NCBI GenBank assembly: GCA_900470195.1
Contig: UEIJ01000008.1
Coordinates: forward strand, 62,001 to 126,000
Reading direction: 5' to 3'
From: Hyphomicrobiales bacterium
GTDB taxonomy: Bacteria; Pseudomonadota; Alphaproteobacteria; Rhizobiales; Rhizobiaceae
Length of the DNA: 64,000 nucleotides
The number at the start of each line of letters is the position of its first letter. Position 1 is the stretch's first letter. The notes beneath the pieces were generated by a model, which did not search any database, had not been told where the DNA came from, and worked only from the letters and a program-made list of their open reading frames with translations. The position numbers and the translations under genes are program-made. Below, piece by piece: positions 53,715-62,055 of the stretch.

Positions 53715-54545
53715 TTAGGGTAAGGTGTGTGAAGGTGTTTCCAGCTTGCCGACAAGCCGCGCCTGCAGCTCGATGGTCAACTGTTTGAGTGCCGGGCCGA
53801 TTTCGCCATAACAGACGTCGCGTGGCGCAATGTCGGTAATGCCGCCACAGGTGATTGCCACAAGCTGGGTGCCATCAGTCGGGCGGAATGGAACGCCAAC
53901 CGCATTTATATAGCTGTACCAGTCGCCGCATGATGCAACGAAGCCATCTCTCTCAAAATCTTCGATTGCATTGCTTGTCAGGCGACGAATTTTCTCGGCC
54001 TGTTCCGGCTCGGCTGCAAGCATTTGCTCAAGCAGAGACTCCCGCTGCGTTTCTTCCATGCCAGCATAATAGGAAAGCCCCATTGCAGTCCGCCAGATTG
54101 GCAGCCTTGAGCCGACATTGAGGCGTAGGGAAACGGGGTTTTCAGAGCGCGCATTGGCGACATAGACCATTTCGCGTTGCTCACGCAGTCCCATGGCAAC
54201 GGCCACACCGGTTTTTTCCGCAAGTTTCCGCATGAGCGGCATCGCCATATAGACAACAGCATTTGCACTGAGGCCCGAGTAGCCCAGCGAGATTGTCGCG
54301 GGGCCAATGCTATAGCGCCCGAGGTTTTCATCGTAATTAAGATAACCCAGATTGACTAGGGTTAGTGTCAGGCGCGAAACGGTGGCTTTCGGTAAACCTG
54401 TTCGATCAATAAGGTCCTGATTTCCAAGAGAAATATCATTTGGGGTGAAGCTTCGCAAAATTTCCAGACCCCTTACGAGGGCACTGGAAACCTGAGCGCT
54501 GTCTTTATCGAGGTCCAATGAACTGGGCTTCGTTCTCTTCTTCAC
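53715..54545 (-). CDS. IclR family transcriptional regulator
   Basis: This 276-residue regulator has an N-terminal winged helix (about 20-80, RGLEILRSFTPNDISLGNQDLIDRTGLPKATVSRLTLTL) and a C-terminal IclR effector domain (GAF-like). It uses a GTG start (54543-54545) with AGGAG upstream. Its own promoter contains a perfect 17-bp palindrome (54599-54615), and two close copies lie in the divergent promoters of the kinase/aldolase pair and the acyl-CoA dehydrogenase/hydratase pair. It is the likely regulator of the whole module. Confidence 0.92.
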   Translation of the reverse strand: MKKRTKPSSLDLDKDSAQVSSALVRGLEILRSFTPNDISLGNQDLIDRTGLPKATVSRLTLTLVNLGYLNYDENLGRYSIGPATISLGYSGLSANAVVYMAMPLMRKLAEKTGVAVAMGLREQREMVYVANARSENPVSLRLNVGSRLPIWRTAMGLSYYAGMEETQRESLLEQMLAAEPEQAEKIRRLTSNAIEDFERDGFVASCGDWYSYINAVGVPFRPTDGTQLVAITCGGITDIAPRDVCYGEIGPALKQLTIELQARLVGKLETPSHTLP

Positions 54546-54598
54546 GTTGTCTCCTGGGCGTGTGTCGTTTTCAGTTTCAAGGAGTGTCGTTCCAGAAA

Positions 54599-54615
54599 AT
54601 GAAATTTAATTTCAT
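54599..54615. promoter_or_regulatory. candidate IclR operator, site C (best match)
   Basis: ATGAAATTTAATTTCAT is a perfect inverted repeat (8-bp arms, single central base), 54 bp upstream of iclR and 88 bp upstream of the dppB-like gene. Sites A and B are its close relatives. Confidence 0.65.
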
Positions 54616-54702
54616 TTATATTGACGGCGTCAAATTTGCTTGTCAATACTATGTGCAAGGACGCACAAAAACTGCGCCAGATTTCCAAAATGGGAACCGT
54701 GC

Positions 54703-55716
54703 ATGTCAAATTATCTCTTTAAGCGCCTAATTGCGATGCCATTTCTAATTCTTGGCATCGTGACCATGGCCTTTGCGCTCACGACGATCACCAAGGGTGA
54801 TCCGCTTACATCCATTGTGGCCGAGCAGCAGATGAACAATCCGGAAGTTGTGGCCGCAGCAAAAGCAAAGTGGGGGCTCGATCGCAGTCTTCCAGAGCGC
54901 TATGTCATCTATCTCAAAAACCTTCTGTCTGGCGACATGGGGACCTCGTTCGTCACGAAGCGTCCTGTCAGCACAGACTTGATGGCCCGTTTGCCAGCCA
55001 CGATGGAACTGGTTTTATCGGCTATGGTTCTGGGGTCTATTGTCGGTATCCTGCTTGGTATTCTGGCGGCTTATTATCGCGACAGCGCCATTGATCATGT
55101 GGCGCGCCTTTTTGCGCTGCTGGGATCATCTTTGCCCGTCTTCTGGCTGGGGCTTGCCGTTCTCTTCGTCTTTTCAGTGCAGTTTGAGTTGCTGCCCGGA
55201 CCGGGCCGACTTGATCCACGCATGGCGCCGCCTGCTGCCATCACAGGTCTCATGACAATCGACAGTCTGCTCGCACTAAATTTCGCGGCTTTCAAAAATG
55301 CCCTCGCACATCTGATTCTCCCCGCAACAGTGCTTGGCTGGACCGTGGCGGGTACGATTTCGCGTCTCGTTCGCGCCAATATGCTTGATGTGATCGGGCG
55401 TGAATTCATCCTCACCGCACGCGCCAAAGGTGCTGGCGAACTTCGTGTGGTGTTCCGCCATGCCCTGCGCAACATTCTTGTGCCGGTTCTGACAGTCATC
55501 AGTTATTCGTTTGCTTATCTCATCACAGGTGCCGTGCTGACCGAAACAATTTTTGCTTGGCCTGGCATGGGATCTTATGCGGTTGAGGCCGCGCGATCAC
55601 TGGATTTCCCAGCAATCATTGGTGTTACCATCGTCGGTGGCGTGATGTTCCTGATTACGAACCTGCTCACCGATGTTGCCTATGTTCTCGCAAATCCGCG
55701 CGTGCGTTTGGGCTAA
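54703..55716 (+). CDS. oligopeptide-type ABC permease (DppB/OppB)
   Basis: This 337-residue permease has six predicted membrane segments. It has the family start YLFKRLIAMPFLILGIVTMAF and the EAA loop FILTARAKGAGELRVVFRHALRNIL. I chose the ATG at 54703; the upstream frame start at 54640 has no ribosome binding site. It is the first gene of the dppBCDF-like operon, facing iclR. Confidence 0.92.
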   Translation: MSNYLFKRLIAMPFLILGIVTMAFALTTITKGDPLTSIVAEQQMNNPEVVAAAKAKWGLDRSLPERYVIYLKNLLSGDMGTSFVTKRPVSTDLMARLPATMELVLSAMVLGSIVGILLGILAAYYRDSAIDHVARLFALLGSSLPVFWLGLAVLFVFSVQFELLPGPGRLDPRMAPPAAITGLMTIDSLLALNFAAFKNALAHLILPATVLGWTVAGTISRLVRANMLDVIGREFILTARAKGAGELRVVFRHALRNILVPVLTVISYSFAYLITGAVLTETIFAWPGMGSYAVEAARSLDFPAIIGVTIVGGVMFLITNLLTDVAYVLANPRVRLG

Positions 55717-55727
55717 GGGGAAAGCAA

Positions 55728-56579
55728 TTGGTTGCAGCAGCAAACACCTCATCACGTCAGCTTAAATTCAGAATACCGCGCTGGTTTACCCTGCCGGTGG
55801 CAATCGGAATTATTGTCGTCGCCTTCTGGATCATTGCGACATTCTTTGCGCCATATATGACGCCCTACGACCCGCTCGACATGGTTGGACGCCGCCTGCA
55901 GGCACCAAGCTGGTCGCACTGGCTTGGAACCGATGCTCTGGGACGCGATGTGTTGACGCGCACGCTCTACGGAGCCAAGCATTCGCTGCCAATTGCCCTC
56001 TTGGTGGTGGTAAGTGCGGTTATCATTGGTGCTTTGGCTGGTGCTATCTCAGGCTATAAAGGTGGATTGATCGGCTCAGCCATTATGCGGCTCGTCGATA
56101 TCACACTGTCATTTCCGCCGATGCTTCTCGCAATGGCGGTTGCCGCATCGCTCGGACCCGGGCTTGAAAACGCTGCGATTGCCATGGTCATTGTTTGGTG
56201 GCCTGTCTATGCGCGTCTCATGCGGGCGCAGGTGCTGGAAGTGCGTGAGCGTGAGCATGTGGAGGCCGCGATAGCATCTGGCGCCAGCAGCTCCCGTGTT
56301 CTGTTCAAGCATATTCTGCCGCTCTGCTGGACCCCGATATTGATCAGCGCAACGATGGATTTGGGGCAGGTCATTCTGCTTGCGGCATCGCTCAGCTTTA
56401 TCGGTCTTGGCGCAACGCCGCCCACGCCGGAATGGGGCTCCATGATCGCCGAGGGTGCTGTCTATTTCTACAACTGGTGGATCGCGATGGGACCGGGCCT
56501 TGCCATCCTGACCATCGTTCTTGGTTTCAATTTCATCGGCGATGGTCTTCGCGACTATTTCGACCCGCGTTCGAAGTGA
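55728..56579 (+). CDS. oligopeptide-type ABC permease (DppC/OppC)
   Basis: This 283-residue permease has the DppC pattern. A short N-terminal segment precedes the first membrane helix, then WLGTDALGRDVLTRTLYGAKHSLPIAL and the EAA loop HVEAAIASGASSSRVLFKHILPLC. The only reasonable start is TTG at 55728, preceded by AAGGGGAAAG; no in-frame ATG precedes the conserved region. Confidence 0.9.
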   Translation: MVAAANTSSRQLKFRIPRWFTLPVAIGIIVVAFWIIATFFAPYMTPYDPLDMVGRRLQAPSWSHWLGTDALGRDVLTRTLYGAKHSLPIALLVVVSAVIIGALAGAISGYKGGLIGSAIMRLVDITLSFPPMLLAMAVAASLGPGLENAAIAMVIVWWPVYARLMRAQVLEVREREHVEAAIASGASSSRVLFKHILPLCWTPILISATMDLGQVILLAASLSFIGLGATPPTPEWGSMIAEGAVYFYNWWIAMGPGLAILTIVLGFNFIGDGLRDYFDPRSK

Positions 56580-56591
56580 TTGGAGAAGAAA

Positions 56592-57626
56592 ATGACAAAT
56601 CCAAATGAGAACACCAGTCTCTTTCGAATTGAAAACCTGCGTGTCGGCTTTGGCCGCGATGGTGTGGTGCTTGATGCGGTCAGGGGCATTAATCTTGAAC
56701 TCAAGCGGCGCGAGGTTTTGGGGATCGTTGGCGAGTCCGGCTCCGGCAAGTCTATCGGGATGCTGGCCTCAATCGGCCTGACGCCGCCCAATGCCAAGAT
56801 TTCAGGCTCGGTTACATTTCAGGGCGTAGAACTGGTTGGTAAATCGCGGCGCGAACTGCGGAGCCTTCGCGGCTCGAAAATTGCGATGATCTTTCAGGAT
56901 CCGCTTTCTTCGCTCAATCCGGTGATGAAGGTCGGCGATCAGCTGATTGAAGCCTTGCAGCTTCATCAGAAAAAGCTCAACCGGAAAGCTGCTATGGCGC
57001 GGGCGATTGAGTTGCTGGAGCTAGTCTCCATTCCGCAGCCTGATCAGCGCGTGAAGCAATATCCGCATGAGTTTTCAGGCGGGATGCGGCAGCGTGTCAT
57101 GATCGCCATAGCTGTCGCTAACGATCCAGACCTGTTGATTGCAGACGAGCCTACCACTGCACTTGATGTCACCGTTCAGGCACAGATCATGGCGGTGTTG
57201 CGCGACTTGCAGAATAAGCTCGGTCTGGGGCTTATACTCATCACCCATGACCTCGGCGTCCTTGCGGGACATGCCGACCGCGTTGCCGTTGTCTATGCTG
57301 GTGAGGTGGTCGAGGAAGCGGATGTCTTTGAACTTTTCGATAATCCTCGTCATCCATACACGCGTGGACTGATCGCTTCGATCCCGACACTGAATGATAG
57401 TGGCGGCAAATTGTATTCCATTGACGGTGCGCCGCCTGTTCTCGGTGCATTCCCGAAAGGGTGCGCGTTTCATCCGCGATGCGCACATGCACAGGAAATC
57501 TGCAAGACAACGGCCCCCACATATCAGCAATTCGGACGCCACATATCGGCGTGCCACTTTGCCGATAGTCTGCCTGCATATCAACGAAAGGCCGACATAC
57601 CGGTCAGTAACGAGGCCGCGCTATGA
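56592..57626 (+). CDS. oligopeptide-type ABC ATPase (DppD/OppD)
   Basis: This 344-residue ATPase has Walker A GESGSGKS, signature [16 protein letters not shown], and Walker [12 protein letters not shown]. The C-terminal oligopeptide-type domain carries the cysteine cluster region ([18 protein letters not shown]) that binds an iron-sulfur cluster in DppD proteins. I chose the ATG at 56592 with GGAG over the TTG at 56580. Its stop overlaps the next start by 4 bp. Confidence 0.92.
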   Translation: MTNPNENTSLFRIENLRVGFGRDGVVLDAVRGINLELKRREVLGIVGESGSGKSIGMLASIGLTPPNAKISGSVTFQGVELVGKSRRELRSLRGSKIAMIFQDPLSSLNPVMKVGDQLIEALQLHQKKLNRKAAMARAIELLELVSIPQPDQRVKQYPHEFSGGMRQRVMIAIAVANDPDLLIADEPTTALDVTVQAQIMAVLRDLQNKLGLGLILITHDLGVLAGHADRVAVVYAGEVVEEADVFELFDNPRHPYTRGLIASIPTLNDSGGKLYSIDGAPPVLGAFPKGCAFHPRCAHAQEICKTTAPTYQQFGRHISACHFADSLPAYQRKADIPVSNEAAL

Positions 57627-58654
57627 ACCAGCGTTTTTCATCGCAAGCAGTTCCATCCTCTGTGTCGGATGCCGCTCTTTCGGTCCGCAATCTTCGCAAA
57701 TCATTTCCGATCAAAGGCGGTACGATCTTTCAGCGCGATGTGGCTGAGGTTAAAGCGGTCGATGACATTTCGTTTGATCTGGCCAAGGGTGAGACGCTTG
57801 GTCTAGTCGGTGAATCCGGCTGCGGAAAATCCACACTCGGGCGTTGCCTGCTCAGGCTGATCGAGCCCACGAGCGGAGAGGTTCTGTTTCAGGGACAGAA
57901 CGTGGCGCAATTCTCGCCGAAAGAAATGCGGGCTGCACGCAAGCATCTGCAATTCGTGTTTCAGGATCCGTTTGCTTCGCTTCATCCGCGTATGCGCATC
58001 GAAGAAAGCATCGCCGAGCCGCTTCGTATCAGCGATCTTTCACAACAGCAGCGTAAAGAGCGTGTCCAGGAAATGCTGCGACTTGTCCGTCTCAACCCGG
58101 AGCACGGCAAGCGTTATCCGCATGAGCTGTCAGGCGGCCAGCGGCAACGTGTCGTGATCGCACGCGCCTTGGCGCTTAACCCGCAGGTTATGGTGCTCGA
58201 TGAGCCTGTCTCGGCGCTCGACGTTTCGGTGCAGGCTGGGGTGCTGAATCTCTTGCAGGAAATTCAGGCGGAGTTCGGCACGTCCTACATCTTCATTGCG
58301 CATGATCTGTCTGTCGTGCGGCATATCTCCCACACGGTTGCAGTGATGTATCTTGGGCGGATCGTTGAGAAGGCTCCGGCTGGAGAACTCTATAACCGAC
58401 CGCTGCACCCTTACACGCAGGCTTTGATGTCGGCGGTTCCGCTGGCCGATCCGGTCATTGAGCGGAAGCGGCAGCAAATTCTGCTCAAGGGCGATGTGCC
58501 GAGCCCGATCAATCCCCCATCCGGTTGCCCGTTCAGAACCCGCTGTTTCAGGGCGGAAGCGATCTGCGCGGAAGTCAGGCCGGAATTGCAGCTTCAGGGA
58601 GGTGGACACGCGGTCGCGTGTCACTTCCCGCAGGAATGGCGGTCACCTCAGTAA
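57623..58654 (+). CDS. oligopeptide-type ABC ATPase (DppF/OppF)
   Basis: This 343-residue ATPase is the partner of the previous one. It shows Walker [10 protein letters not shown], signature [17 protein letters not shown], and Walker [18 protein letters not shown], and the C-terminal cysteine region [17 protein letters not shown]. It starts inside the DppD stop (ATGA). The class III CoA-transferase gene follows after 72 bp. Confidence 0.92.
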   Translation: MNQRFSSQAVPSSVSDAALSVRNLRKSFPIKGGTIFQRDVAEVKAVDDISFDLAKGETLGLVGESGCGKSTLGRCLLRLIEPTSGEVLFQGQNVAQFSPKEMRAARKHLQFVFQDPFASLHPRMRIEESIAEPLRISDLSQQQRKERVQEMLRLVRLNPEHGKRYPHELSGGQRQRVVIARALALNPQVMVLDEPVSALDVSVQAGVLNLLQEIQAEFGTSYIFIAHDLSVVRHISHTVAVMYLGRIVEKAPAGELYNRPLHPYTQALMSAVPLADPVIERKRQQILLKGDVPSPINPPSGCPFRTRCFRAEAICAEVRPELQLQGGGHAVACHFPQEWRSPQ

Positions 58655-58726
58655 TTCCCGTGACTAATTTTGACTATCAGGTGCCGCTTATCGCGGATGT
58701 TTGAGAAGGACGTGACCTTGAAAATA

Positions 58727-59980
58727 ATGAACGAACTTGAGGTTCCTGTTATGGGCGATAACAACTCTGCCCTTCCGCTGGCTGGAATAAAGGTTCTTGA
58801 TCTTTCGCGCGTTCTTGCCGGTCCCTGGACCACGATGAGCCTTGCTGATCTCGGTGCAGAGGTCTGGAAAATCGAGAATATTCAAGGCGGTGATGACACG
58901 CGTGCGTGGTCGGTTCCCAACTATAAAGGAGCAAGTACCTATTTTCTCTGTGCCAACCGCGGCAAGAAAAGCCTGGCGCTCGATCTGAAGTCGCCAGAAG
59001 GCCTCGATATAATTTATGAACTGGCCAAGCAGGCGGATATTGTGGTCGAGAACTTTCGTGCCGGAACTGTCGAACGTCTGAAAATTGATTACGCGACTTT
59101 GAAGGCGCTTAATCCCGGGCTCATCTATTGCTCGATATCCGGTTATGGCCAAACCGGCCCAGAAGCACGTCGCCCAGGCTATGACTTCGTGGTTCAGGCT
59201 GAAAGCGGCCTGATGTCGATCACCGGACAAACCGATGGCGAGCCGATGCGCATCGGCGTGGCTATGACCGATATCGTGGCGGGTATGGTTGGAACGCAAT
59301 CCATTCTGGCAGCGCTTTATCAGCGCAAGACCACAGGTCTCGGACAGTTTGTCGATATTTCTCTGTTTGAATGCGCGCTCAATACGCTCATCAATATTGG
59401 TAGTGCACATCTGAATGGCGGGCATATTCCCCAACGCTTTGGTAATGCCCATCCGACCGTGGTGCCCTATCAGATTTTCGAGTGTTCCGATGGTGCCTTT
59501 GCCCTCGCTGTCGGTAACGACCGCCAGTTTGCAATCCTCTGCGAAAAGATCATTGGTCTGCCAGAACTTGCCGCGGACGATCGTTTCAAAACGGCGAGCG
59601 GGCGAGCGCTTAATCGTTCTGAACTGATACCGCCGATGGCTGAGCGTTTCCGCACCCAAACGCGCGAATATTGGATGGCTGAATGTCTGAAGATGGGCGT
59701 TCCTGCGGGGCAGGTGAAAACTGTTCCAGAAGCTTTTGAAAGTCCCAATGTTGTGGCACGGAATGTGGTGCAAACATTGGAAAGCCCATATCTGGGGCCG
59801 GTCTCTCTTGTGCGCCCTGCACAAGGATTGGAGGCACAGAAACATGCTTCCTATAAGGCGCCGCCAATGTTGGGTGAAGATAGTACCTCCATTCTGGAGG
59901 ACGTTCTTCAATTCGATAAAGCCAAACTGGCAGAGCTGATCGACGCCCGTGTCATTCATCAATATCAGGCAACAGTTTGA
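58727..59980 (+). CDS. class III CoA-transferase (CaiB/BaiF family)
   Basis: This 417-residue enzyme moves CoA between carboxylic acids. Motifs include [21 protein letters not shown] at the start, [16 protein letters not shown], and [17 protein letters not shown]. The catalytic aspartate lies in [20 protein letters not shown]. The start is uncertain: ATG 58727 and ATG 58751 are both possible, and a TTG at 58718 has the best spacing to AAGGA. It would activate the imported acid as CoA ester for the beta-oxidation enzymes of the same regulon. Confidence 0.88.
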   Translation: MNELEVPVMGDNNSALPLAGIKVLDLSRVLAGPWTTMSLADLGAEVWKIENIQGGDDTRAWSVPNYKGASTYFLCANRGKKSLALDLKSPEGLDIIYELAKQADIVVENFRAGTVERLKIDYATLKALNPGLIYCSISGYGQTGPEARRPGYDFVVQAESGLMSITGQTDGEPMRIGVAMTDIVAGMVGTQSILAALYQRKTTGLGQFVDISLFECALNTLINIGSAHLNGGHIPQRFGNAHPTVVPYQIFECSDGAFALAVGNDRQFAILCEKIIGLPELAADDRFKTASGRALNRSELIPPMAERFRTQTREYWMAECLKMGVPAGQVKTVPEAFESPNVVARNVVQTLESPYLGPVSLVRPAQGLEAQKHASYKAPPMLGEDSTSILEDVLQFDKAKLAELIDARVIHQYQATV

Positions 59981-59990
59981 GGAGAGAGTG

Positions 59991-61442
59991 ATGACGAACA
60001 CTCAAGTGGGATATTCCAATATCAAGCTGTTCATTGATGGAACATGGCGCGATGGTAGTTCTGGTGAAACGGTTGACGTCCTGAACCCGGCGACCAACGA
60101 CGTTATCGGACATATTGCTAAAGCCACGACAGCAGATCTTGATGACGCTTTGGCTGCAGCCGAGCGCGGCTTTGAGATTTGGCGCAAGGTATCGGCCTTT
60201 GATCGTTATAAGATGCTGCGCAAGGCTGCAGATATTTTTAGGGCTCGTGGCGAGGGCGTTGCGCGCTTGCTGACGATTGAGCAGGGCAAGCCTCTGGCGG
60301 AAGCGCGTGCCGAGGCTGCTGCGGCCAGTGACCTGATCGACTGGTTTGCAGAAGAAGCCCGGCGCAGCTATGGGCGTATCGTTCCGCCACGTTTTGCCAA
60401 TGTGATGCAATCGGAAGTCAAAGAGCCGGTCGGTCCAGTGGCTGCGTTTACTCCTTGGAACTTTCCAATCAACCAGTCGGTTCGCAAAATATCTGCGGCT
60501 CTGGCGGCTGGCTGCTCCATCATTTTGAAAGCTGCTGAAGATACGCCCGCAGCACCAGCCGAACTGGTGCGCGCCTTTGCTGATGCTGGTTTGCCTGATG
60601 GTGTTATCAATCTCGTTTATGGCGATCCGGCAGAGATCTCGTCTTACCTCATCCCTCATCCTGTGATTAAGAAGGTGTCGTTCACCGGATCAACGCAGGT
60701 GGGGAAACAGCTCGCAGCGCTCAGTGGCCTGCACATGAAACGAGCCACGATGGAGCTTGGCGGACACGCGCCGGTTGTCATCATGGCTGATGCCGATGTG
60801 GAGCAAGCAATCAAGGTTGCAGCTACAGCCAAGTTCAGAAACGCGGGACAGATTTGCATCGCGCCCACTCGGTTTTTGATTGAAGAACCGGTTTACGATC
60901 AGGTGATCGAAGGCCTTTCAACTTACGCACGTTCGTTGAAAGTAGGAGACGGTCTGGATGCCGAAACGACAATGGGACCGCTTGTCAATGCGCGCCGTGT
61001 AAACGCCATGGAGCGATTGATCGGTGATGCAAAGGCACACAAGGCAACTGTCGTGACGGGCGGCGAGCGCATCGGCAATCGCGGCAACTTCTTTGAACCA
61101 ACGATCCTTGCGAATGTACCGCGTGATGCGGCAATCATGAACGAAGAACCGTTTGGCCCGGTGGCGCTTCTCAATAGCTTCCGGTCACTAGACGATGCTT
61201 TGGTGGAGGCTAATAGGCTCAATTATGGCCTCGCCGCTTATGCATTTACGGGATCGTCAGCCAATGCAGCGAAAATATCTTCATCCGTTCGCAGTGGAAT
61301 GATCACCATCAACCATTATGGTCTGGCGCTGCCGGAAGTGCCTTTCGGTGGCATCAACGATTCCGGCTATGGAACCGAAGGGGGAGCTGACGCGCTGGAT
61401 GCATATCAAAATACGAAATTCGTTTCTCATTTGCAGGGATAG
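59991..61442 (+). CDS. NAD(P)-dependent aldehyde dehydrogenase (succinate-semialdehyde type)
   Basis: This 483-residue enzyme has catalytic Cys in [12 protein letters not shown], catalytic Glu in [10 protein letters not shown], and cofactor motif [11 protein letters not shown]. The pattern is nearest to the succinate-semialdehyde / 2-oxoglutarate-semialdehyde group. The ATG follows GAGGAGAG, 10 bp after the CoA-transferase stop. In this module it could oxidise the aldehyde released by the E1/E2 pair. It is the last gene of the dpp operon and the right edge of the AT-richer block. Confidence 0.92.
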   Translation: MTNTQVGYSNIKLFIDGTWRDGSSGETVDVLNPATNDVIGHIAKATTADLDDALAAAERGFEIWRKVSAFDRYKMLRKAADIFRARGEGVARLLTIEQGKPLAEARAEAAAASDLIDWFAEEARRSYGRIVPPRFANVMQSEVKEPVGPVAAFTPWNFPINQSVRKISAALAAGCSIILKAAEDTPAAPAELVRAFADAGLPDGVINLVYGDPAEISSYLIPHPVIKKVSFTGSTQVGKQLAALSGLHMKRATMELGGHAPVVIMADADVEQAIKVAATAKFRNAGQICIAPTRFLIEEPVYDQVIEGLSTYARSLKVGDGLDAETTMGPLVNARRVNAMERLIGDAKAHKATVVTGGERIGNRGNFFEPTILANVPRDAAIMNEEPFGPVALLNSFRSLDDALVEANRLNYGLAAYAFTGSSANAAKISSSVRSGMITINHYGLALPEVPFGGINDSGYGTEGGADALDAYQNTKFVSHLQG

Positions 61443-61686
61443 GCCAACGCAATGCGCTAACGAACGTCTTGGCGTACGGACCGGGAACCTAAGCGATGGA
61501 CCCGAACGATACTGCTTGTCCGGGAACGCGGATGTGAAGAAGGGCTCGCTAGAGTGAAGCACCGGACCTAACGACGGACGGGATGTTCGATGGCGCACCA
61601 GAGCACCCTGCGCTTTTGAAGTTGATTGCAGCGGAAGGGAAAAGCAGCCTGATAACCGATGAGCGCATTATCACGGGGCCCAGCGC
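61443..61686. other. gap at the right edge of the catabolic block, no gene seen
   Basis: This region is 244 bp of unusual, evenly mixed sequence with no open frame that resembles a protein on either strand. It may hold the terminators of the aldehyde dehydrogenase and DUF1850 genes, but I see no strong hairpin. It is a candidate junction of inserted and older DNA. Confidence 0.4.
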
Positions 61687-62055
61687 CTATCCGTTCTGGT
61701 CACACGGCAGGATATGGATTGGCTTTTCCTCTGCTTGCCCCAATTCGATGCATTTTTGTCCCGAACAGAGGGTCCAGCCTCCTCCTGTCTTGCCGGAGGC
61801 AGCCAAGACAATTTCACGGCGTGGAGGAATGCTTGGATGATAGATGTACCAGCCATCTTCAAGGACGGCATCGGCAGGCGGCTCCATGCCTGCGCCGGAG
61901 CCTTTGATGCGGGCTTCTGACAATACCAGCCCTCGGGACGTAACATTCCAGAATTCCTGCCACGGGACCTTCTCAACGCTGTGCGTCCAGGAGAGAACGA
62001 AGCTGGTGGCGGCGATCTTCATCACGCCGCCAGCCGTTGAAATACAGACCGCCAT
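61687..62055 (-). CDS. DUF1850 protein
   Basis: This 122-residue protein shows the DUF1850 pattern SFVLSWTHSVEKVPWQEFW, RIKGSGAGMEPPADAVLEDGWYIY, and KTGGGWTLCSGQKCIEL. DUF1850 genes are commonly coupled to TRAP-TAXI transporters and presumably assist them. The ATG at 62055 overlaps the TRAP stop (TGATG); an upstream start at 62103 would lie inside the permease gene. It is directly downstream of the TRAP gene. Confidence 0.82.
   Translation of the reverse strand: MAVCISTAGGVMKIAATSFVLSWTHSVEKVPWQEFWNVTSRGLVLSEARIKGSGAGMEPPADAVLEDGWYIYHPSIPPRREIVLAASGKTGGGWTLCSGQKCIELGQAEEKPIHILPCDQNG

Noticed and set aside
58688..60001. Minus-strand open frame of 437 codons
   Set aside because: It is a shadow of the CoA-transferase gene, which has intact catalytic motifs and a ribosome binding site.
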